Origin: Streptomyces paludis
GTDB taxonomy: Bacteria; Actinomycetota; Actinomycetes; Streptomycetales; Streptomycetaceae
Length of the DNA stretch: 64,000 bases
Direction: 5' to 3'
Assembly (NCBI RefSeq): GCF_003344965.1
Contig: NZ_CP031194.1
Location: 4,526,001-4,590,000, forward strand
Positions 15,301 to 23,783 of the stretch are shown here, piece by piece. The translations under genes were made by a program, and so were the position numbers. Positions within the stretch are counted from its first letter, which is position 1. Each line of letters opens with the position of its first letter. The notes beneath the pieces were generated by a model that saw only the letters and a program-made list of their open reading frames with translations, was not told the DNA's origin and did no database searches.

Positions 15301-16323
15301 ATGGCAACCCGTGCCGTCGCCCGTCGTTCCACCTCTGCCTCCGGTGCCTCCGGTTCCGGCTCCCGTGGGACGAAAGCGGCAAGCAGTGTTCGCGCTGGAG
15401 GCGGGGAGATCGCCGACCGCGACCTGGTCGGCATGTACCTCGACGAGATAGCGCGCACACCGCTGCTCGACGCCGCGAAGGAAGTCGAGCTGTCCCAGAC
15501 CATCGAGGCCGGGGTCTACGCCCGGAAGATACTCGACGGGGAGGTCGAGAGCGGTTCGGCCGGTGCCTCGAAGGAGGAGCTGGAGGCGCTGTACGAGGCG
15601 GGGGAGCGTGCCAAGGACGTCTTCATCCGCTCCAACCTCCGCCTTGTGGTGGCCGTCGCCCGGCGCTATCCGCGCAGCGGCCTGCCCCTGCTCGACCTGA
15701 TCCAGGAGGGGAACGCGGGCCTGGTGCGCGCGGTCGAGAAGTTCGACTACGCCAAGGGCTTCAAGTTCTCCACGTACGCGACCTGGTGGATCCGCCAGGC
15801 CATCACCCGCTCCATAGCCGACCAGTCGCGCACGATCCGGCTCCCCGTCCACCTGGTGGAGGAGCTGGGCAGGATCCGCCGTGTGCAGCGCGAGTTCAAC
15901 CGGGAGCACGGCCGGGACCCGGAGCCCGCCGAGGTCGCCGCCGAGCTGGACTCGAATCCGGCGCGCGTCCTGGACGTCCTCGACTGGGCCCGTGACCCGG
16001 TCAGCCTGAACATGTCGGTGGACGACGACGGCGACACGCAGTTCGGTGACCTGCTGGAGGACACCTCCGCCGTCTCGCCCGAGCAGTCCGTCCTCACGCT
16101 GCTGCGCAGCGAGGAGCTGGAGGATCTGATCGGCAAGCTCGACCAGCGCACCGCCTCGATCATCAAGATGCGGTACGGAATCGTCGACGGCCGCGAGCGC
16201 ACCCTGACCGAGGTCGGCAAGCAGCACGGCCTGACGCGCGAGCGGATCCGGCAGATCGAGAAGCATGCTCTGATGGAGCTGAAAAAGATGGCTCGGGACA
16301 CAGGTTTCGACGCGGCGGCGTGA
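15301..16323 (+). CDS. hrdD: RNA polymerase sigma factor HrdD (group 2 sigma-70)
   Basis: 340 residues, close to HrdD's usual 332. All sigma-70 core regions are present: region 1.2 (DLVGMYLDEIARTPLLD), region 2 with the core-binding LIQEGNAGLVRAVEKFDY and the -10-reading FSTYATWWIRQAITRSI, region 3, and region 4.2 (TLTEVGKQHGLTRERIRQIE). The short, basic N-terminus MATRAVARR, lacking the long region 1.1 of HrdB, points to HrdD rather than the principal factor. AAGGGAG precedes ATG 15301. HrdD is non-essential and shares promoter preference with HrdB. A SigR-type promoter lies upstream and a terminator follows. Confidence 0.9.
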   Translation: MATRAVARRSTSASGASGSGSRGTKAASSVRAGGGEIADRDLVGMYLDEIARTPLLDAAKEVELSQTIEAGVYARKILDGEVESGSAGASKEELEALYEAGERAKDVFIRSNLRLVVAVARRYPRSGLPLLDLIQEGNAGLVRAVEKFDYAKGFKFSTYATWWIRQAITRSIADQSRTIRLPVHLVEELGRIRRVQREFNREHGRDPEPAEVAAELDSNPARVLDVLDWARDPVSLNMSVDDDGDTQFGDLLEDTSAVSPEQSVLTLLRSEELEDLIGKLDQRTASIIKMRYGIVDGRERTLTEVGKQHGLTRERIRQIEKHALMELKKMARDTGFDAAA

Positions 16324-16420
16324 CGTCAGCGCCCGAGAGCCGTAGTGTCCCCCTTAGCCCGTATCGAAGCGCTCCCCGTGAGCGCGGTACGGGACGGCCG
16401 ATACGTCGGCCCCCGAAGAC

Positions 16421-16457
16421 GAGCCCCGGCACCAACCCCCCCCAGGTGCCGGGGCTC
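16421..16457. terminator. bidirectional terminator, hrdD / WYL regulator
   Basis: Perfect 13-bp stem (16421-16433 with 16445-16457) and an 11-nt loop. It overlaps the stop codon of the convergent WYL gene. Confidence 0.75.
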
Positions 16458-17541
16458 ACCTCTGCCCCGGATCGTGCTCGGGGCTCTGTGCCGGGCTTCG
16501 CGCCTGGCCCTGTTCCTGGCTTCGCGCCTGGCTCTGCTCCGGGCTCTGTTCAGGACTCCGCTCCGGGCTTCGCTCCCAGCGGGTCGCCGCGCGGGTCAGC
16601 CGCTGGCCCAGCTCGCTCAGGTAGTCGGTGAGCCCGGCCGGCGCGTGGACAGTGAACTCGCAGTCCACCAGCGCCAGTCGCAGCGCCAGCCACTCCAGCG
16701 AATCGTGCACCGTGCCGCGCAGCCGGCAGGAGTCCGGCCCCGTCTCCTCCGGCGCGCCGAGGTGGCGCGGCAGCCGGGCCGTGACGAACGCCGCCGGTGC
16801 CCGGAAGACCACGTCCAGCTCCAGCCGGGGCTTCATCCCCGACATCGACCTGCTCAGATACTCCGCCGCGTCCCCGCCCGTCGGCAGCTCACGCGGCGCG
16901 AAACGGGCGCCGGTCGCGAACGGCTCGCCCACGCGGTCGACCCGGAACGTACGCCAGTCGCTCCGCCCCAGGTCGTACGCGACCAGATACCAGCGCCGGC
17001 CGGTCGAGACCAGGCGGTACGGCTCGACCTGGCGCTTGGTCTCCGTACCGTCCCCCGAGCGGTAGCCGAAGCGCAGCCGCTCGGTGCCCGTGACGGCGCC
17101 GGCCAGGACGGTCAGGGTGCGCGGATCGATGGTCGCGCCGTCGCCGCGCGTGAGGGGGACGGTCGCGGCCTGGAGGGTCGACACCCGGTGCCGCAGCCGG
17201 GCCGGCAGCACCTGCTCCAGCTTGGCGAGGGCCCGTACGGACGCCTCGTCGACGCCCTCGATGGCATGGCCCGCGCCCGCCCGCAGCCCGACGGCGATGG
17301 CCACGGCCTCCTCGTCGTCCAGGAGCAGCGGCGGCATCGCCGTCCCCGCGACCAGCCGGTAGCCGCCGACCGCGCCCATCGTGGCCTCGACGGGATAGCC
17401 GAGGGCGCGCAGCCGGTCGATGTCGCGGCGGATGGTGCGGGGGCTGACCCCGAGACGCCCGGCCAACTCGCTGCCGGGCCATTCGCGCGGGGTCTGAAGG
17501 AGCGAGAGCAGGCTGAGCAGCCGGGCCGGGGTATCGGTCAT
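16456..17541 (-). CDS. YafY-type HTH/WYL-domain transcriptional regulator
   Basis: About 361 residues. N-terminal winged HTH (ELAGRLGVSPRTIRRDIDRL, about residues 24-43) with the GGY-containing wing (MGAVGGYRL), then a WYL domain around residues 140-240. That domain includes RWYLVAYD, the W-Y-L signature variant, and DWRTFRVDRV. WYL domains bind ligands or nucleic acids. The last 38 residues are a tail of imperfect S-P-E-Q/S-Q-A-R repeats absent from ordinary family members. The start at 17541 (MTDTPARLL) was chosen as the first residue of the HTH; the longer frame to 17667 overlaps the divergent MFS gene. It probably regulates that pump. Confidence 0.85.
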   Translation of the reverse strand: MTDTPARLLSLLSLLQTPREWPGSELAGRLGVSPRTIRRDIDRLRALGYPVEATMGAVGGYRLVAGTAMPPLLLDDEEAVAIAVGLRAGAGHAIEGVDEASVRALAKLEQVLPARLRHRVSTLQAATVPLTRGDGATIDPRTLTVLAGAVTGTERLRFGYRSGDGTETKRQVEPYRLVSTGRRWYLVAYDLGRSDWRTFRVDRVGEPFATGARFAPRELPTGGDAAEYLSRSMSGMKPRLELDVVFRAPAAFVTARLPRHLGAPEETGPDSCRLRGTVHDSLEWLALRLALVDCEFTVHAPAGLTDYLSELGQRLTRAATRWERSPERSPEQSPEQSQARSQEQGQARSPAQSPEHDPGQR

Positions 17542-17603
17542 AGGACCATCGTGCGCGCCATTGAGGACACGTTCTGGCCTAGATGGGTCATAACTTCTGC
17601 CGC

Positions 17604-19172
17604 ATGAGTTCTTCCGCCACCGCCGAACCCGCCCTGGAACCGACACCGCCCCGGCCCGCGTCACCACGCGCGGAGCCGGGCGCCACGCCCGACAGCTCCA
17701 CGCCTGAATCGGCGCCCGACAAGCGGCGCTGGTTGGCGTTGGCCATCGTCATGACGGCCGCCTTCATGGACCTGGTCGATGTGACCATCGTCAATATCGC
17801 CGTCCCGAGCATGGAACGGGACCTGGGGGCCTCGTTCGGGGCGATCCAGTGGATCACCGCCGGATACGCGCTGGCGTTCGCCGCCGGCCTGATCACTGGT
17901 GGCCGACTCGGCGACATTTACGGCCGTAAAAGGCTCTTCCTGATAGGTATCACCGGCTTCACTATCGCCTCCGCCCTCTGCGGTTTTGCTGCCAACCCGG
18001 AGATGCTCGTCGGCTCCCGGCTGCTCCAGGGCGCGATGGCCGCGATGATGGTGCCGCAGGTGCTCGCGATCATCCATGTCACCTTCCCGGCGCACGAACG
18101 GGGCAAGGTCTTCGGGATGTTCGGCGCGATCGTCGGGCTGGGCGCCGTCTCGGGGCCGCTGCTCGGCGCGCTGCTCACGCAGTGGAACCTCTTCGGCCTC
18201 GAATGGCGCCCGATCTTCCTGATCAACCTGCCGGTCGGTATCGCGGGTGTGCTGCTGGGCCGGCGGTTCATCACCGAGTCCCGGGCCCCCAAGGCGCTCC
18301 GGCTCGACCTGGTCGGTGTGGTGCTGGTGACGGCCGCGATGCTGATGCTGGTCTATCCGCTGACGCGCGGGCGCGAGCTGGGCTGGCCGCTGTGGGGGCA
18401 CCTCTGCATGATCGGCAGCGTCGGTGTGGTGGCGGTGCTCGTGGCGTACGAGCGGCGGAAGGCGCGGGTGGACGGTTCGCCGCTGATCGAGCTGTCGCTG
18501 TTCCGCGTGAAGAGCTTCGCCGCGGGCATCGCCGTCCAGCTCACCTTCGGTGTCGCGCTGGGCATCTTCTTCCTGGTCTGGACGCTCTACATGCAGACCG
18601 GACTCGGCTGGAGCCCGCTGCGCGCGGGGCTGACCGGGGTGCCGTTCTCGATCGCTGTGTCGGTGGCGGCGGGTCTCTCCGTACAGAAACTCGTACCGCG
18701 CTTCGGCCGGAAGGTGCTCCAGGCGGGCGCGCTCACGATGATCGCCGGACTGCTGCTCTACATCGCGGAGGCCGACCGGTACGGCCTGGACATCCGCCCG
18801 TGGCAGATGGCCGCGCCGCTGGTGGTGATGGGCCTCGGGATGGGCCTGATCGTGGCGCCGCTGACGGACGCGGTCCTGTCGGGGGTGCCGCGCGAGCACT
18901 CGGGGTCGGCGTCCGGCCTGATCAACACCGTGCAGCAGATGGGCAACGCGCTCGGGCTCGGGCTGGTGTCGGTGGTGTTCTTCGGGGTGGTCGACGACCG
19001 GCTCGCGGGCGGGTCCGGCGCGGTGGGCGGGGCCTTCGCGGCCGGTTTCGAGCACGCGATGTGGTGGGTGGTGGCGGTGCTCGCGGTCATCTTCGCGGTG
19101 ATGTTCGCACTGCCGGGCCGGCCGAAGCCGCACGAGGACCAGGCGGATCACCAGGAGGCGGCGGCGGTCTGA
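17604..19172 (+). CDS. MFS multidrug efflux pump, DHA2 (EmrB/QacA) type
   Basis: 522 residues with a proline-rich cytosolic N-terminus (about 45 residues) and 14 hydrophobic segments. The diagnostic pattern VDVTIVNIAVPSMERDLG lies in the first helix, followed by GGRLGDIYGRKR in the first loop. It is a paralogue of the pump at 11607. The start at 17604 (MSSS) is preferred, but ATG 17583 is in frame and neither has a strong ribosome site. The closely divergent WYL gene leaves about 60 bp for two promoters, so transcripts may be leaderless. Terminates in a shared hairpin. Confidence 0.85.
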   Translation: MSSSATAEPALEPTPPRPASPRAEPGATPDSSTPESAPDKRRWLALAIVMTAAFMDLVDVTIVNIAVPSMERDLGASFGAIQWITAGYALAFAAGLITGGRLGDIYGRKRLFLIGITGFTIASALCGFAANPEMLVGSRLLQGAMAAMMVPQVLAIIHVTFPAHERGKVFGMFGAIVGLGAVSGPLLGALLTQWNLFGLEWRPIFLINLPVGIAGVLLGRRFITESRAPKALRLDLVGVVLVTAAMLMLVYPLTRGRELGWPLWGHLCMIGSVGVVAVLVAYERRKARVDGSPLIELSLFRVKSFAAGIAVQLTFGVALGIFFLVWTLYMQTGLGWSPLRAGLTGVPFSIAVSVAAGLSVQKLVPRFGRKVLQAGALTMIAGLLLYIAEADRYGLDIRPWQMAAPLVVMGLGMGLIVAPLTDAVLSGVPREHSGSASGLINTVQQMGNALGLGLVSVVFFGVVDDRLAGGSGAVGGAFAAGFEHAMWWVVAVLAVIFAVMFALPGRPKPHEDQADHQEAAAV

Positions 19173-19183
19173 CCGCGCCGGGG

Positions 19184-19235
19184 CGGAGGTCTCCGGTTCC
19201 GTATGGGAAATCCTGTACGGCGCCGGAGACCTCCG
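19184..19235. terminator. bidirectional terminator
   Basis: 13-bp perfect stem (19184-19196 with 19223-19235) around a 26-nt loop between the MFS gene and the convergent small membrane protein gene. Confidence 0.65.
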
Positions 19236-19247
19236 CTCCCGGATACC

Positions 19248-19547
19248 TCAGCGCCGGCGCGGCGCGATCTGCGCGAAGACCGTCAGCCCCAGACCGGCCA
19301 CCAGGCCGACCGCGGTCGGAATGGTGAAGAAACTCAGCTCCGTGGCCTGGTCGTCGACCAGCAGCCCGCCGGCCAGCTGGAGCGCGAAGGCCGCCGCCAC
19401 GACCAGCAGCCCATAGCCGTACAACTGCGGCCGGACCAACCGCTTGCGCAACGGCGGGAACACCCAGCCGGTCGCGAGCGCGGCCACTCCGCCCGCTCCC
19501 GCGAGCACCATCACGGTCGCGTTCAGCGCTATCGCGTACCCATTCAC
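19248..19547 (-). CDS. small membrane protein, unknown function
   Basis: 99 residues from GTG 19547. Three hydrophobic segments are visible (about residues 4-27, 40-60 and 70-92), with a basic loop FPPLRKRLVRPQ between the first two and the C-terminal RRR inside. The pattern suggests a small three-helix integral membrane protein. No family motif was recognised. It lies divergent to the fructose regulator, but nothing links it to sugar uptake. The ribosome site (AGGGGG 12 bp upstream) is only fair, so the start is uncertain. Confidence 0.6.
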   Translation of the reverse strand: MNGYAIALNATVMVLAGAGGVAALATGWVFPPLRKRLVRPQLYGYGLLVVAAAFALQLAGGLLVDDQATELSFFTIPTAVGLVAGLGLTVFAQIAPRRR

Positions 19548-19574
19548 GTTCTGCTCTACCCCCTGTCTCGTGGA

Positions 19575-19711
19575 CCACATGTCCACCGAACGTCCACATG
19601 ATGCCTGATCATGTCCGCACCATGCCCGGATCTGTTTACTTTGTGGAAATGTCGGCGTAGCCTTCCGTCGAAACCACAGGTTCGGGCACGGAACGGACGT
19701 AAAACCACATG
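19575..19711. promoter_or_regulatory. three CCACATG boxes in the fructose-operon promoter region
   Basis: CCACATG occurs exactly at 19575-19581, 19594-19600 and 19705-19711, the last overlapping the DeoR start codon. Related TGTGGAAATGT lies at about 19640. Repeated heptamers upstream of and across a DeoR-type regulator start are good candidates for its autoregulatory operators. Confidence 0.4.
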
Positions 19712-20470
19712 TACGCACCGGAGCGTCAGCAGGAGATCCTGCGCCTGGCCCGCGAGGACGGCCGGGTCGATGTGCTGTCGCTGGCCGAGGAGTTCCAGGT
19801 CACCGCCGAGACCGTGCGGCGCGATCTCAAGGCGCTGGACCGCGCGGGGCTCGTCCGGCGGGTGCACGGCGGGGCCATACCCGCGGGCCGGCTGGACTTC
19901 GAGCCGGATCTCGCCGAGCGCGAGTCCACCGCCGCCGACGAGAAGGACCGGATCGCCCACGCGGCGCTCGCGGAACTGCCGCACGACGGCAGCGTGATCC
20001 TCGACGCCGGTTCGACCGTGGCGCGGCTCGCGGCGGCGCTGCCGCTGGACTGCGGGCTCACCGTCGTCACGCACGGGCTGCCCGTCGCCGCCCGCCTCGC
20101 GGACCACCCGGGGATCGATCTGCACCTGGTCGGGGGCAGGGTCCGGCACCGTACGCGTGCGGCCGTCGACGCCTGGGCGCTGCGGGCGTACAGCGAGATC
20201 CGCGCCGATGTCCTCTTCCTCGGCACCAACGGATTCTCGGCCGAGAGCGGCCTCACCACCCCGGACCTCGCCGAAGCCGCCGTCAAGCGCGCGCTCGTCG
20301 GCGCCGCCCGGCGGGTGGTGCTGCTCGCCGACTCGGCCAAGCACGGCCAGGAGCACTTCGCGCGCTTCGGCAGCCTCGCCGATGTCGACCTGCTCATCAC
20401 CGACAGCGGGCTCAGCCCTTCGGATGTCGCGGCGGTCGAGGCCGCGGGCACCGAAGTGCTGAGTGTTTAG
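19709..20470 (+). CDS. DeoR-family regulator of the fructose operon
   Basis: 253 residues. The N-terminal DeoR HTH is clear (MYAPERQQEILRLARE, then LAEEFQVTAETVRRDLKALD), followed by the RRVHGGA turn that ends the domain. The C-terminal sensor domain is of the phosphosugar-isomerase-like type (DAGSTVARLA, LGTNGFS, DSAKHG). Members respond to phosphorylated sugars, fructose-1-phosphate being the likely effector here. It is the first gene of a tight three-gene unit: fruK begins 12 bp after its stop and fruA follows. Repeated CCACATG boxes lie in its promoter. Confidence 0.92.
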   Translation: MYAPERQQEILRLAREDGRVDVLSLAEEFQVTAETVRRDLKALDRAGLVRRVHGGAIPAGRLDFEPDLAERESTAADEKDRIAHAALAELPHDGSVILDAGSTVARLAAALPLDCGLTVVTHGLPVAARLADHPGIDLHLVGGRVRHRTRAAVDAWALRAYSEIRADVLFLGTNGFSAESGLTTPDLAEAAVKRALVGAARRVVLLADSAKHGQEHFARFGSLADVDLLITDSGLSPSDVAAVEAAGTEVLSV

Positions 20471-20482
20471 GAGCGCCGCCGC

Positions 20483-21472
20483 ATGATCCTCACCGTCACC
20501 CCGAACCCCAGTCTCGACCGTACGTACGAGGTCCCGGCGCTGGACCGCGGCGAAGTGCTGCGCGCCACGGCCGAGCGCATGGACCCGGGCGGCAAGGGCG
20601 TCAATGTCTCGCGGGCCGTCGCGGCGGCCGGCCGGCGCACCGTCGCCGTACTGCCGCTCGGCGGCGCGCCGGGCGCCCTCGTCGCCGAACTCCTCGCCCA
20701 GCAGGGCATCGAGGTCGCACCGGTGCCGGTCGCGGGGGCGACCCGGTCCAATATCGCGCTCGCCGAGCCGGACGGCACCCTGACGAAGATCAACGCGCCG
20801 GGTCCGGAGCTGACCGGCGCCGAGTCGGAGGCGCTGCTCGCCACCGTCCGCGCCCGGATCGGCGCCCACGCGGGCGCCGGGGCGGGGACCGGCCGGGACG
20901 GCGACGCCGTGACATGGATCGCCTGCTGCGGCAGCCTGCCGCGCGGGCTGGCCCCGGAGTGGTACGCCGAACTGGTCGCCCGCGCCCACGAGGCCGGGGC
21001 CCGGATCGCGCTGGACACCTCGGGACCCTCGCTGCTGGCCGCGCTCCGCGAGCGCCCGGACGTCGTGAAGCCGAACGCCGAAGAGCTGGCCCAGGCCGTC
21101 GGCCGCCCCCTCGCCACGGTGGGGGACGCGGTCAAGGCGGCGGAGGAGCTGCGGACGTACGGCGCCGCGGCGGTCCTCGCCAGCCTCGGCGCGGACGGCC
21201 AGCTGCTGGTCACGGAGACCGGCACCTACTTCGGCTCCGCCACGGTCACCTCGGTCCGCAGCAATGTGGGCGCGGGGGACGCCTCGCTCGCCGGGTTCCT
21301 GGCGGCGGGCGGCGAAGGCCCGGCGGCGCTCGCGTCCGCCGTCGCGCACGGTGCGGCGGCCGTACAGCTGCCGGGCAGCGTGATGCCGTCACCGGGAGAC
21401 CTGGACCTGTCGGCGGTCACGGTGACCGCGGATGTCCCGCTGGACCGCCTTCTCACGGAGCCCGCCTCATGA
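20483..21472 (+). CDS. fruK: 1-phosphofructokinase
   Basis: 329 residues, PfkB/ribokinase fold. It phosphorylates fructose-1-phosphate, made by the FruA transporter, to fructose-1,6-bisphosphate. Visible motifs are the N-terminal ILTVTPNPSLDRTYEV, the PfkB glycine motif GGKGVNVSRA at about residue 36, VKPNAEEL, and the catalytic VGAGDASLAGF near residue 262 with the base Asp. AGGAG lies 8 bp before ATG 20483. A C-terminal LTEPAS ends the frame 100 bp before fruA, and the gap is a striking pyrimidine tract. Confidence 0.93.
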   Translation: MILTVTPNPSLDRTYEVPALDRGEVLRATAERMDPGGKGVNVSRAVAAAGRRTVAVLPLGGAPGALVAELLAQQGIEVAPVPVAGATRSNIALAEPDGTLTKINAPGPELTGAESEALLATVRARIGAHAGAGAGTGRDGDAVTWIACCGSLPRGLAPEWYAELVARAHEAGARIALDTSGPSLLAALRERPDVVKPNAEELAQAVGRPLATVGDAVKAAEELRTYGAAAVLASLGADGQLLVTETGTYFGSATVTSVRSNVGAGDASLAGFLAAGGEGPAALASAVAHGAAAVQLPGSVMPSPGDLDLSAVTVTADVPLDRLLTEPAS

Positions 21473-21479
21473 GCCCGAG

Positions 21480-21541
21480 CTTCAGTTCCCTTCCCCTCCC
21501 GTACCCCCTTTCCCTTTCTCCCCTCCTTCCCCTTCCTCCCC
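21480..21541 (+). repeat. polypyrimidine tract in the fruK-fruA gap
   Basis: About 60 bp made almost only of C and T (runs such as CCCTTTCCCTTTCTCCCC), broken by one GTA near 21503. It is followed by the fruA ribosome site. It could form a triplex in DNA or leave the mRNA unstructured ahead of fruA. No known regulatory RNA matches it. Confidence 0.6.
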
Positions 21542-21572
21542 ACCGCGCGATAAGCGAGCAAAGGAGCCCGCG

Positions 21573-23708
21573 ATGAGCGACATGATCACCGCGGACCTGG
21601 TCGACCTCGACCTGGCCGCCGAGACAAAGGAAGCAGCGGCCCGTTCGCTGGCCGAGCGCATGGTGACCCTGGGCCGGGTCACCGATCTGGACGGCTTCCT
21701 GGCCGATGTGGCGGCGCGCGAGGCGCAGATGCCGACCGGCCTCGACGGCGGCATCGGGATCCCGCACTGCCGTAGCGCGCATGTCAGCGAGCCGACGCTC
21801 GCCTTCGGCCGATCGGCCCGGGGCATCGACTTCGGCGCCCCCGACGGCCCGGCGGACCTGATCTTCCTGATCGCCGCCCCGGCCGGTGCGGACGACGCGC
21901 ATCTGACGATCCTCTCGGCGCTGGCCCGCCGGCTGATGAACGAGGAGTTCACGACGGCGCTGCGGTCCGCGACCGACGCGTCGTCGGCGGCGGCCCTCAT
22001 CCGCGGCGAGGAGCCCGAGGAGACCCCGGCGGCTACCGCTGGACCTGCCACCGCCGAAACGGCCTCAGAGGCGCGTTCCGAGACGCCCTCGGCGGTGTCC
22101 TCGGAGACGCCCGGAACCCCGAAGAGCGCCGAGAAGAGCGCCCCGAAGAGCGCCGTGCCCGCGCCGGAGGAGCCGCCCGCTCCCGCGGCCGCCGGCTCCA
22201 CCGAGCCGTTCCGTATCGTCGCCGTCACCTCCTGCCCTACGGGCATCGCCCACACCTATATGGCCGCCGAGGCCCTGGAGCAGGCGGGGGAGCGGGCGGG
22301 CGTCGAGCTGACCGTCGAGCCGCAGGGCTCCTCCGGATTCAACCGCCTCGACCCCGCCGTCATCGCCGCCGCCGACGCCGTGATCTTCGCCCACGACGTG
22401 CCGGTACGGGAGAAGGAGCGCTTCGCCGGGAAGCCCACCGTCGACGTCGGCGTCAAGGCCGGCATCAACCGCCCCGACGAACTGATCACCGAAGTACGCG
22501 GCAAGGCGGCCCGCGGCGAGGCCACCGCTCCCGCCGGCCACCCCACGCCCGTCGAGAGCGCCGGCGAGGCCGGTGAGGGCTATGGCACCAAGCTGCGCAA
22601 GTGGCTGATGTCCGGGGTGAGTTACATGGTCCCGTTCGTCGCGGCGGGCGGCCTCCTCATCGCCCTCGGCTTCGCCATCGGCGGCTACACCATCGACAAG
22701 GCGCCGTCGGTCGCCGAGCACTTCGTCTGGACGGACCACGTCAGCTGGGCGGCCCTGCTCTTCCAGATCGGCGGCCTGGCCTTCGACTTCCTGGTGCCCG
22801 TCCTGGCGGGTTACATCGCGTACGGCATGGCCGACCGTCCCGGACTGGTGCCCGGCTTTGTCGGCGGCATGATCGCTTCCACCATCGAAGCGGGCTTCCT
22901 TGGCGGCCTGGCCGCCGGTCTGATCGCCGGTGGCACCGTGATGGCCATTCAACGAGTCCGGGTGCCCGCCGTACTGCGCGGGATCATGCCCGTGGTCATA
23001 ATTCCCCTCCTCTCGTCCATCGCCGTCGGCTTCCTGATGTTCCTGGTGGTCGGCAAACCGATCGCCGAGCTACAGAAGGCCCTGACCGACTGGCTGTCCG
23101 GTCTCTCCGGCGCCAACGCGATCGTTCTCGGCGTCATCCTCGGGCTGATGATGTGCTTCGACCTGGGCGGCCCGCTGAACAAGGTCGCCTACGCCTTCGC
23201 CGTCGGCGGCCTCGCGGACCCCAACCCGGGCAGCCTCAAGGTCATGGCCGCCGTCATGGCCGCGGGCATGGTCCCGCCGCTCGCGATGGCGCTCGCCACC
23301 ACCGTGCGCGGCAAGCTGTTCACCCGTACCGAACGGGAGAACGGCAAGGCCGCCTGGGTGCTCGGCGCCTCCTTCATCACCGAGGGGGCCATCCCGTTCG
23401 CGGCGGCCGACCCGCTGCGGGTCATCCCGTCCGCCATGGCGGGCGGGGCTGTCACCGGCGCGCTCTCGATGCTCTTCGAGTGCACCCTGCGCGCCCCGCA
23501 CGGTGGCGCCTTCGTGATCCTGCTGATCGGTCACCCGGTCCTCTACGTGATCGCCATCGCGGCGGGTACGGCCGTCAGCGCCGGGCTGGTCATCCTGCTG
23601 AAGGGCGCCCGCAGGACGGGCGGTCCCGCCCGGTCGGAGGAGCCGATAGCCGCCGGTGACACCGAGGCCGCGGCCCCGTCCGGGACCAAGGTGCCGGTGG
23701 CCGTCTGA
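21573..23708 (+). CDS. fruA: fructose-specific PTS permease, EIIABC
   Basis: 711 residues combining three PTS domains in the order A-B-C. The IIA domain has its phospho-histidine in GIGIPHC (His about 65). An Ala/Glu/Pro-rich linker (about 150-210) leads to the IIB domain with phospho-cysteine in VTSCPTGIAHTYMAAEAL (Cys about 220). The IIC domain (about 345-690) has roughly eight membrane segments and the conserved GGPLNKVAYAF and ITEGAIPFAAADP motifs. It imports fructose as fructose-1-phosphate. AAGGAG lies before ATG 21573. Third gene of the DeoR-fruK-fruA unit, closed by a 12-bp hairpin. Confidence 0.95.
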   Translation: MSDMITADLVDLDLAAETKEAAARSLAERMVTLGRVTDLDGFLADVAAREAQMPTGLDGGIGIPHCRSAHVSEPTLAFGRSARGIDFGAPDGPADLIFLIAAPAGADDAHLTILSALARRLMNEEFTTALRSATDASSAAALIRGEEPEETPAATAGPATAETASEARSETPSAVSSETPGTPKSAEKSAPKSAVPAPEEPPAPAAAGSTEPFRIVAVTSCPTGIAHTYMAAEALEQAGERAGVELTVEPQGSSGFNRLDPAVIAAADAVIFAHDVPVREKERFAGKPTVDVGVKAGINRPDELITEVRGKAARGEATAPAGHPTPVESAGEAGEGYGTKLRKWLMSGVSYMVPFVAAGGLLIALGFAIGGYTIDKAPSVAEHFVWTDHVSWAALLFQIGGLAFDFLVPVLAGYIAYGMADRPGLVPGFVGGMIASTIEAGFLGGLAAGLIAGGTVMAIQRVRVPAVLRGIMPVVIIPLLSSIAVGFLMFLVVGKPIAELQKALTDWLSGLSGANAIVLGVILGLMMCFDLGGPLNKVAYAFAVGGLADPNPGSLKVMAAVMAAGMVPPLAMALATTVRGKLFTRTERENGKAAWVLGASFITEGAIPFAAADPLRVIPSAMAGGAVTGALSMLFECTLRAPHGGAFVILLIGHPVLYVIAIAAGTAVSAGLVILLKGARRTGGPARSEEPIAAGDTEAAAPSGTKVPVAV

Positions 23709-23722
23709 CCGCCGTCCACCCC

Positions 23723-23765
23723 GTGGGTCGTACGCCCGTCCACCCCTGGCGGCCGTACGACCCAC
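23723..23765 (+). terminator. terminator of the fructose operon
   Basis: Perfect 12-bp stem (23723-23734 with 23754-23765) and a 19-nt loop, 14 bp after the fruA stop. It also faces the end of the convergent DUF6227 gene. Confidence 0.75.
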
Positions 23766-23783
23766 ACCCATGTCTTCCCGGCC

